Source of the DNA: Brevibacillus sp. DP1.3A
Lineage (GTDB): Bacteria; Bacillota; Bacilli; Brevibacillales; Brevibacillaceae
Length of the DNA: 64,000 nucleotides
NCBI RefSeq assembly: GCF_013284245.2
Contig: NZ_CP085876.1
Coordinates: forward strand, 5,714,001 to 5,778,000
Direction of reading: 5' to 3'
Shown: positions 58,140 through 64,000 of the stretch, piece by piece
Position numbering within the stretch: position 1 is the stretch's first letter
Layout: each line of letters starts with the position of its first letter
Notes under the pieces: generated by a model
Told to the model about the DNA's origin: nothing
Database searches by the model: none
What the model saw: only the letters and a program-made list of their open reading frames with translations
Made by a program: the position numbers and the translations under genes

Positions 58140-59330
58140 TCATGATTCTTCTGCCCATGTCCCTGCCAAAGGAGCAAAGTGCTGCATCGCCAAAGCTCCT
58201 GCTCCCATCACGATTGCCTCCCCCCTCAATTCGGAAGGAATGACCCGAAATTTCCCCTTGAATGGCTCCCAGATCACTTGATCGCTATGCTCCTCGACCA
58301 AGTCAATGATTTCGCGATAATTCTCCACCAAATCACCGCTTACAATCACGGTATCTGGATTGTACATGCATACAATATTGTTAATCGTGATTCCGAGGTA
58401 CAATGCAGTACGAGAGACGATTTCCTTCGCCCAGCGCTCTTCGTTTCTCGCTGCCGCGAACACTTGACGGACATCACTGACATCCTTCACCCGACGCGCT
58501 TCTATGATCAAAGAATTTTCGTCTATGTATGTTTGCAGGCATCCGCGCTTTCCACATTCGCACAGATTCCCATTCGGATCGAGCGTCGTATGCCCCAGCT
58601 CTCCTGCGCTATTGGAGCCCCCGCGAAACACTTCGCCATTGATAATCAACGCAGAACCGATACCCGTGCCAATGCCGATCAAGGCTGTCTTGTTCGAGCC
58701 CTTGGCAGATCCATACAAGTACTCCGAGAGGATTTTCACCTTCAAATCGTTGTCGATAACGGTTTTGATTTTCAGCCTTTTTTCAATCAGGCTAGCAAAC
58801 GCTACGTCCTTCCAGTCCAACGTAGTGGAAAGCTGAACAATCCCTCGCTCATAATTGATCACCCCTGGCATCCCAATACCGATCCCGACCACTTTTTCTA
58901 GCGGAATACCTGTCTGGTTGAGCATCCCTTCGATCTCATTACAAATCAGTTCAGCCGTCTCTTCCGGAGTAGAATCCTGTGTTTTATGATCCATCCGGTG
59001 CTGTGCAATAATCGCTTCGCTAAAGTCCATGATCCCAAAGCTGATGCGCTTTTTTGCCATGTCCACGCCGATTGTATAAATGGCCCCCGGCTCAATGTCG
59101 AGCATGATTGCCTTCCTGCCCACACCTGATGAGGTTAGCTCTGTCTCTCGAATCAGTCCTTCTTCGCACAGCTCACTGACAAATCTGCCAATCGAGGTGG
59201 CGCTCATCCGCGTAATTTTGGCGATTTCTGCACGCGATATCGGTCTCTGCTTTTTGATAATGTCGAGGATCATTTGCTTGTTATGCTGCTTAGTCACGTC
59301 CTGATCTTGCTTCATGATTTTTTTCATCAT
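58140..59330 (-). CDS. ROK family transcriptional repressor (NagC/XylR type)
   Basis: 396 residues. N-terminal winged helix (about 12-72; RPISRAEIAKITRMSATSIGRFVSEL) plus ROK kinase-like domain: IGVDMAKKRISFGI, GIGIGMPGVINYERG (about 147-161), LIGIGTGIGSALIINGEVFRG and the zinc motif HTTLDPNGNLCECGKRGCLQTY (about 248-269, three Cys). It probably represses sugar genes and is relieved by a sugar or sugar-phosphate. No sugar genes adjoin, so targets lie elsewhere. Confidence 0.92.
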   Translation of the reverse strand: MMKKIMKQDQDVTKQHNKQMILDIIKKQRPISRAEIAKITRMSATSIGRFVSELCEEGLIRETELTSSGVGRKAIMLDIEPGAIYTIGVDMAKKRISFGIMDFSEAIIAQHRMDHKTQDSTPEETAELICNEIEGMLNQTGIPLEKVVGIGIGMPGVINYERGIVQLSTTLDWKDVAFASLIEKRLKIKTVIDNDLKVKILSEYLYGSAKGSNKTALIGIGTGIGSALIINGEVFRGGSNSAGELGHTTLDPNGNLCECGKRGCLQTYIDENSLIIEARRVKDVSDVRQVFAAARNEERWAKEIVSRTALYLGITINNIVCMYNPDTVIVSGDLVENYREIIDLVEEHSDQVIWEPFKGKFRVIPSELRGEAIVMGAGALAMQHFAPLAGTWAEES

Positions 59331-59423
59331 ACAAAACTCCTATCTTGCTTGAATTCCCGGTAGCATTCCTGCGCGATTATTCTCACACTACCTGTCGTCA
59401 TTTATTACGTCAACTGGGCCAAA

Positions 59424-59456
59424 TAAAAACCATCCGAATCACCTCGGATGGTTTCT
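59424..59456. terminator. Terminator after metA
   Basis: AAACCATCCGA pairs with TCGGATGGTTT, 6-nt loop, A/T runs on both sides. Confidence 0.9.
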
Positions 59457-59462
59457 ACGTTG

Positions 59463-60383
59463 CTATCGCTTGTTGTTGTTCAAATCATACGGTGTCTCTT
59501 GGTAAACGTAATAGTTTAACCAGTTGGAAAACATCAAATTCGCATGTGCGCGCCAGGTGACGATAGGCTCGCGACTTGGATCGTCCTTTGGATAGTAATT
59601 ACGCGGAACAGCAATATCCAAGCCTTTGTTCACATCCCGCTGGTACTCATCTTGCAAGGTGGTCGGATCATACTCGGAATGTCCTGTCACGAAAATTTGT
59701 CTGCCATCCCTCGTCGCTACGATGTAAACCCCTGCCTCATCAGACTCGGACAAAATCTCCAGCTCTGACACTTGCTCGATGTCTTCCCTGCGATTTTCGG
59801 TATGCCTGGAATGCGGAATGTGGAAGTAGTTATCAAATCCGCGGAACAGCTTCACCTTTTGCTTATTGAGTGTATGAGGGAAGATTCCGAACATTTTTTC
59901 TGGCAAAGGATGCTTCGGAACGCCGAAGTGATGGTAAAGACCCGCTTGTGCTCCCCAACAAATATGCAAGGTCGAAGTGACGTTCTCCATTTTCCAATCG
60001 AGGATTTTTGTCAGCTCCTGCCAATACGTGACGTCTGTGAACTCGAGCTGTTCCACTGGCGCTCCGGTGATGATCATGCCATCAAATCGCTGGTCACAGA
60101 TCTCCTCAAACGTTTTATAAAACATCGATAAATGTTCTTCCGACGTATTTTTGGACGTATGACTGGACATGTGCAAAAGCACGATTTCCACCTGTAGCGG
60201 CGTATTCCCCAGGAGGCGGAGCAACTGTGTTTCCGCTGTTTCCTTCACTGGCATGAGGTTGAGAATGACGATCCTGAGCGGTCGTATGTCCTGTGTGAAG
60301 GCACGGCTATCCTTCATCACAAAAATATTTTCTTGGGCGAGTATTTCCGTTGCAGGCAATTCGTCGGGCAATTTGATTGGCAT
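59463..60383 (-). CDS. metA: Homoserine O-acetyltransferase of MetA type
   Basis: 306 residues from MPIKLPDELPATEIL, GGAAAGGGGG upstream; a 43-codon in-frame extension lacks a site. Catalytic Cys 142 is in HICWGAQAGLYHHFG, and His/Glu come from VTGHSEYDP. Residue 111 is Glu (GAPVEQLEF), the residue reported to direct MetA enzymes to acetyl-CoA, whereas Gly gives succinyl-CoA use. So despite the usual succinyltransferase label it should make O-acetylhomoserine for methionine synthesis. No SAM riboswitch was found upstream. Confidence 0.93.
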   Translation of the reverse strand: MPIKLPDELPATEILAQENIFVMKDSRAFTQDIRPLRIVILNLMPVKETAETQLLRLLGNTPLQVEIVLLHMSSHTSKNTSEEHLSMFYKTFEEICDQRFDGMIITGAPVEQLEFTDVTYWQELTKILDWKMENVTSTLHICWGAQAGLYHHFGVPKHPLPEKMFGIFPHTLNKQKVKLFRGFDNYFHIPHSRHTENRREDIEQVSELEILSESDEAGVYIVATRDGRQIFVTGHSEYDPTTLQDEYQRDVNKGLDIAVPRNYYPKDDPSREPIVTWRAHANLMFSNWLNYYVYQETPYDLNNNKR

Positions 60384-60484
60384 AAAGATCCCCCTTTCCA
60401 TCCTTTGAACACAGGTAGAAAAACAATAATCCGACAAATTCGACAAAAATACTAGCCTTCCTGCCAATTCCACAAGGGAAAACG

Positions 60485-60516
60485 AAAAAATCCCCTTGCA
60501 AGCAAGTTGCAAGAGG
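60485..60516 (-). terminator. Terminator after gudB
   Basis: CTTGCAA pairs with TTGCAAG across a short loop; the minus strand continues GGGGATTTTTT. Confidence 0.75.
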
Positions 60517-60525
60517 CCTCTTCCC

Positions 60526-61785
60526 TTAAATCCAGCCGCGCGCTTCCATCGCCTCCGTAATTCGCAAAAGCGAGATCATATAGGCTCCCGTGCGCAAGTC
60601 CACCTTGTATTGATCAGAGAGTTCTTTCACGGCGCGATAGGCGTTAATCATTGTCGTTTGCAGCTTTTCGTTTACCTCAACCTCGGACCAGTAGTAATTC
60701 ATCAGATTTTGCACCCATTCAAAATAAGAAACCGTTACGCCACCTGCATTGGCGAGAATATCAGGAATAACGATAATTCCTTTTTCCCGTAAAATGGCGT
60801 CAGCATCCGGTGTAGTTGGTCCGTTTGCTGCTTCTGCAATCCACTTGGCCTGAATGCTGTGGGCATTCGCTGCTGTAATGACATTTTCCAACGCGGCCGG
60901 GATCAGAATATCCACTTCCAGCTCCAACAGCTGTTCATTGGAGATGACCGTACCACCTACATACTCCAAAATGGTGGCGTTGTCTTTTAACTGACCGACC
61001 TTTTCGATGTCCAAGCCAGCAGCAGCATAAATACCTCCGCGTGAGTCACTGACCGCCACGATTTTGAAGCCCAGCTCTGTTAAAAGCCTCGCTGCTATTC
61101 TTCCGGCATTGCCAAAGCCTTGAATCGCGACAGTTGTTTGTTCCGGCTTGCGTCCAGAATCTTTTAATGCCTCGAGTATGGTAAAGACACATCCGCGGGC
61201 AGTCGCTTCGTTTCTTCCTTTGGAGCCGCCGATACTCAGTGGTTTTCCCGTGATGACTCCCGGAGAATAGGTGCCTTTTAATCGACTATACGTATCCATC
61301 ATCCAGCCCATGATTTGTGGGGTCGTATACACATCGGGTGCAGGTATATCTGTCTCCGGTCCGACAATATCAGCGATGGCTTCCATGAAGCCGCGACTGA
61401 CTCGTTCCAGCTCATTTTTACTGAATTCGTGGGGATCACATATGACGCCGCCTTTTCCGCCGCCATAAGGAAGACCAACCACGCCACATTTGAATGACAT
61501 CCACATGGAGAGCGCCTTGACTTCATCCATTGTCACATCCGGGTGAAAGCGAATCCCTCCCTTGGTCGGTCCTACCGCATCATTATGCTGAGATCGGTAG
61601 CCTTCAAAGACACGTACGCTGCCATCATCCATCTTGACAGGAAAACTAACAGCCAATACTCGTTTGGGTCGCTTTAAAATTTCTACAGCATCGCTCCGCA
61701 ATCCCAACAATGCCGCTGCAGCATCAATCTGTTTCTGTACAATTTCGTATGGATTTAGGTTTTCTTTCTCTACAGTATTTAGCAT
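60526..61785 (-). CDS. gudB: NAD-dependent glutamate dehydrogenase (GudB/RocG type)
   Basis: 419 residues from MLNTVEKENLNPYE, GGGGAGGAAGAG immediately upstream; the longer in-frame opening is non-coding. Substrate-binding PYGGGKGGVICDP (about 108-120), EtDIPAPDVYT, and dinucleotide fold IQGFGNAGRIAARLL (about 226-240) are clear. There is no 9-bp direct repeat in the active-site region such as inactivates gudB in laboratory B. subtilis. It oxidises glutamate to 2-oxoglutarate and ammonium, linking to the amtB and TRAP genes in this window. Confidence 0.94.
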   Translation of the reverse strand: MLNTVEKENLNPYEIVQKQIDAAAALLGLRSDAVEILKRPKRVLAVSFPVKMDDGSVRVFEGYRSQHNDAVGPTKGGIRFHPDVTMDEVKALSMWMSFKCGVVGLPYGGGKGGVICDPHEFSKNELERVSRGFMEAIADIVGPETDIPAPDVYTTPQIMGWMMDTYSRLKGTYSPGVITGKPLSIGGSKGRNEATARGCVFTILEALKDSGRKPEQTTVAIQGFGNAGRIAARLLTELGFKIVAVSDSRGGIYAAAGLDIEKVGQLKDNATILEYVGGTVISNEQLLELEVDILIPAALENVITAANAHSIQAKWIAEAANGPTTPDADAILREKGIIVIPDILANAGGVTVSYFEWVQNLMNYYWSEVEVNEKLQTTMINAYRAVKELSDQYKVDLRTGAYMISLLRITEAMEARGWI

Positions 61786-61860
61786 CTCTCTTCCTCCCCA
61801 ATACATTTCACATGCGTTTTCCACATCACCTTGGCGCAGAGCTAAAGGATGAATGGAGTA

Positions 61861-61890
61861 ATTATATACGATGAAAGTAAATTCAGACAA
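61861..61890 (-). promoter_or_regulatory. Probable gudB promoter
   Basis: Minus strand TTGTCT, 18-nt spacer, TATAAT, about 75 nt upstream of the start codon. Confidence 0.6.
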
Positions 61891-61939
61891 TTTATTATTT
61901 CTTTGTTTTCGCATTATTGTGTTATTTTTGGTAAACAAA

Positions 61940-61985
61940 TAAAAAACGCCCGATGCATCCTCGCGACACATCAGACGTTTTTCTC
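61940..61985 (-). terminator. Terminator after pncB
   Basis: AAAACGCCCGATG pairs with CATCAGACGTTTTT with a mismatch; A-run on the left gives the T-tail on the minus strand. Confidence 0.85.
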
Positions 61986-63434
61986 TTATTTTTTCAAATA
62001 CGCCTTCATCAGCTTTGTTTTCGTCTCCCACATCTCTTCGCTGATGTGCAAACGGTAATGCTCAGGATTCAGCATGCGCAAGTATTCAGGCCAGAACAGC
62101 TTGAGCTGCTCACGATGGTAGTTGCGAATCTCTTGAAGGGTCGGCAGTTCATAGACTAGTTCCCCATCCACAAATACCGGAATGAGCAGCGACTCTGCCT
62201 GGTAGTTCTCCAAATGCTTGCTCAAATACGTATGGCTCGGATGGAACAAATGGAGAGGTGCTCCCTCGTCGACTGTTGTTTCATGTGGAAAGCACATGTA
62301 GTCAGCAATCGCTTTCCCTGTTTCCGTATCAATCAATCGGTACATATCTTTGATGCCCGGCGTTGTGACTTTTTCCGGATTTCCGGAGATTTTGATGGTC
62401 GGCTGATATTCTCCGTCCGCGCCTTCGCGCGCCACCAGCTTGTATACGCCTCCAAGTGTGGGCTGATCCGCTGCCGTGATGAGCTGCGTTCCTACTCCCC
62501 AGCTATTTACGCGTGCTCCTTGTACTTTCAGGTTCATAATCGTGTGCTCATCGAGATCATTGGAAGCGACAATTTGCACATCGGTCATGCCTGCCTTATC
62601 AAGCATTTCGCGCGTCTTGCAGGACAAATACGTCAAGTCGCCACTATCCAAGCGCACCGCCATCAGCTTTTTGCCTTGTTTCTCCAGACGTTTTCCGACC
62701 TTAATTGCATTAGGCACGCCGCTTTTGAGCGTATCGTAAGTGTCGACCAGCAAGGTTACCTGTCCTGGTAGAGCTGCTGCGAAGCGCTCAAATGCTTCCT
62801 CCTCACTCTCAAAGCTCTGTACCCATGAGTGAGCGTGCGTCCCTTTTGTCGGAATGCCAAACATTTTCCCTGCCAGCATATTCGAAGTCGCGTCGAAGCC
62901 AGCCAAATACGCTGCCCGCGTCCCCCACAGCGCAGCATCAGCCTCCTGCGCCCTTCTTGTTCCGAACTCCATAAGAACATCATTGCCCGCCACGTTTTTA
63001 ATCCGCGAAGCTTTGGTCGCAATCAGCGTCTGATAGTTCATGTAGTTCAACAGGGCCGTCTCAACCAGCTGTGCCTCCATGACACGCCCCTCTACACGAA
63101 TCAGCGGCTCGTTCGGGAAAACCACGGTTCCTTCCTTCACGGAGTAGAGCGAGCCCTTAAAACGAAGCTGGCGCAGCTCTTCCAAAAACTTCGGATCGTA
63201 GTTCTCCTCCTGCTCACTCAAATACTTGAGATCGCTTTCTTCAAAACATAAATTTTTTATATAGGAAACAATTCGTTCCAATCCGGCAGATACGGCGTAT
63301 CCGTTTCCAAAAGGCAGCTTGCGGAAAAATGCTTCGAAAACGACCTTCTGATTGTGTGTTCCGTTCACCCAATGGGCGTACATCATGTTGATTTGATATT
63401 TATCTGTGTGTAGTGCCACACCAAATGATTGCAT
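61986..63434 (-). CDS. pncB: Nicotinate phosphoribosyltransferase
   Basis: 482 residues from MQSFGVALHTDKYQINMMYAHW, with AGGAGG 9-10 nt upstream. EFGTRRAQEADAALWGTRAAYLAGFDATSN (about 155-184) has the catalytic-loop Arg residues and KGTHAHSWVQSF the active-site His; VRLDSGDL follows. It converts nicotinate and PRPP to NaMN in NAD salvage. nadK elsewhere in the window acts later in the same pathway. Confidence 0.95.
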   Translation of the reverse strand: MQSFGVALHTDKYQINMMYAHWVNGTHNQKVVFEAFFRKLPFGNGYAVSAGLERIVSYIKNLCFEESDLKYLSEQEENYDPKFLEELRQLRFKGSLYSVKEGTVVFPNEPLIRVEGRVMEAQLVETALLNYMNYQTLIATKASRIKNVAGNDVLMEFGTRRAQEADAALWGTRAAYLAGFDATSNMLAGKMFGIPTKGTHAHSWVQSFESEEEAFERFAAALPGQVTLLVDTYDTLKSGVPNAIKVGKRLEKQGKKLMAVRLDSGDLTYLSCKTREMLDKAGMTDVQIVASNDLDEHTIMNLKVQGARVNSWGVGTQLITAADQPTLGGVYKLVAREGADGEYQPTIKISGNPEKVTTPGIKDMYRLIDTETGKAIADYMCFPHETTVDEGAPLHLFHPSHTYLSKHLENYQAESLLIPVFVDGELVYELPTLQEIRNYHREQLKLFWPEYLRMLNPEHYRLHISEEMWETKTKLMKAYLKK

Positions 63435-63577
63435 GTCACTGAGGCCTCCTGTGTATTCCTTTCTATCATCATACCAGAAGCGTTCGCTGGTGCCCATCCG
63501 CTGTGGAGGATATTAGGGAATGTGGTATAGTATGGGGATAAAAAGAGAAGCAATCGTACAGGCTGGGAGTGAGCAAG

Positions 63578-64000
63578 TTGAGCAGAAAAATCGTTACGAT
63601 TAGTAAAGGATTGCCTAAAAGTAATATGTACAACGGCAAGGAATATCTCTCCGGCATTTGGAAGGAGGAAGCGGACGAGCTCGTTGTCCGTTCCGAGAAA
63701 ATTGATGATGACGATATCGCGAATCCAGAGTACCACGGCGGCCCAGATCGCGTCGTCTGTGCGTATCCTTTTGAACATTATGCCCATTGGGAGAAGTTAT
63801 TCGGCCAACCTCTGACCAATGCGGCATTCGGAGAAAATCTCACGCTCGCTGGCATGACCGAAGAGCAGGTCTGCATCGGGGATGTGTATCAATTCGGTGA
63901 TGCCATCCTGCAAGTGACCCAAGGCAGATTTCCTTGCGCGACCATCAACAAGCGCAACAACAATAACCAGCTGCTCAAAGCGGTGGTGGAAATGGGCTAT
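63578..64000 (+). CDS. MOSC domain protein, 5' part cut by window edge
   Basis: My own translation from a TTG with GGGAG 8 nt upstream stays open to the right edge (141 codons). LSRKIVTISKGLPKSNMYNG, EYHGGPDRVVCAYPFEHYAHWEKLFG and NAAFGENLTLAGM, each given in part, match stand-alone MOSC proteins of the YiiM type, with Cys in GRFPCATINKR (about 122-132) as the likely cofactor ligand. It is different in domain layout from the MOSC protein at 21.4-22.2 kb. Divergent from pncB. Confidence 0.88.
   Translation, partial: MSRKIVTISKGLPKSNMYNGKEYLSGIWKEEADELVVRSEKIDDDDIANPEYHGGPDRVVCAYPFEHYAHWEKLFGQPLTNAAFGENLTLAGMTEEQVCIGDVYQFGDAILQVTQGRFPCATINKRNNNNQLLKAVVEMGY

Noticed and set aside
58179..58901. 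240-codon open frame on the plus strand opposite the ROK regulator
   Set aside because: Antisense shadow of a fully recognisable ROK gene; His/Arg/Cys-rich composition and no ribosome site.
60384..60525. Possible SAM riboswitch or T-box upstream of metA
   Set aside because: The 140-bp gap shows only the gudB terminator and no conserved SAM or T-box core.
1..64000. tRNA, rRNA, prophage or integrase genes
   Set aside because: None recognised on reading both strands; absence is by eye only and not by a covariance search.

Overview
The window looks like a chromosomal stretch of a spore-forming, motile, Gram-positive member of the Bacillales, most likely Brevibacillus or a close relative. The evidence is: strong GGAGG ribosome sites with frequent GTG/TTG starts; spore genes (SspK-type small acid-soluble protein, spore-coat transglutaminase Tgl, a Tyr/Pro-rich coat-like protein); YtpB, CvfB, YugN, GudB and MotAB of Bacillus type; paired CidA/LrgB; TPP and guanidine-I riboswitches; and intrinsic terminators after most units. 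No rRNA, tRNA, CRISPR array, phage or transposase gene was recognised. Most of it is ordinary core and accessory metabolism.

Layout. 1-7 kb: a partial terpene synthase (ytpB), then a GlnK/GlnL-like two-component pair divergent from a TAXI-type TRAP transporter operon with a DUF1850 protein, probably for glutamate or a related solute. 7-15 kb: CvfB, UppP, a Toprim protein, an ArsR regulator with an MFS exporter, a second MFS exporter, and an AT-rich pair (secreted agmatine-deiminase-like lipoprotein and MerR/GyrI regulator). 15-18.3 kb: amtB behind two perfect GlnR/TnrA boxes, overlapping a GlnD-like DUF294 nucleotidyltransferase and a DEDDh exonuclease. 18.3-29 kb: GNAT, MFS, the nadK-MOSC-YbaK operon, Nudix, YugN, coat-like protein, thiO with a distant TPP riboswitch, and a glucose-6-phosphate isomerase fused to an excisionase-type HTH. 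28.8-32 kb: a MacAB-like export operon. 32-41 kb: small spore and hypothetical proteins, M50 protease, CorC/CNNM, CDF and a guanidine-riboswitch-controlled SMR pair. 41-51 kb: HxlR regulator, motAB, ZIP, deformylase with XRE regulator, ankyrin lipoprotein, a surface protein made of two 317-residue repeats, and a chemoreceptor. 51-64 kb: amine oxidase, tgl, EamA, cidA/lrgB with a LysR regulator, Big_2 protein, ROK regulator, metA, gudB, pncB and a partial MOSC protein.

Nitrogen handling recurs: GlnKL-TRAP, amtB under GlnR boxes, gudB, agmatine deiminase and guanidinium export.

The least explained signal is non-coding. Two intergenic loci (26.24-26.74 kb and 41.65-42.07 kb) carry homologous elements of about 425-495 bp, built as a closing stem around two long nested hairpins (a three-way junction). 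A third, simpler 230-bp nested hairpin lies at 53.4-53.6 kb. None carries a plausible gene. They may be non-autonomous mobile elements or a large structured RNA.
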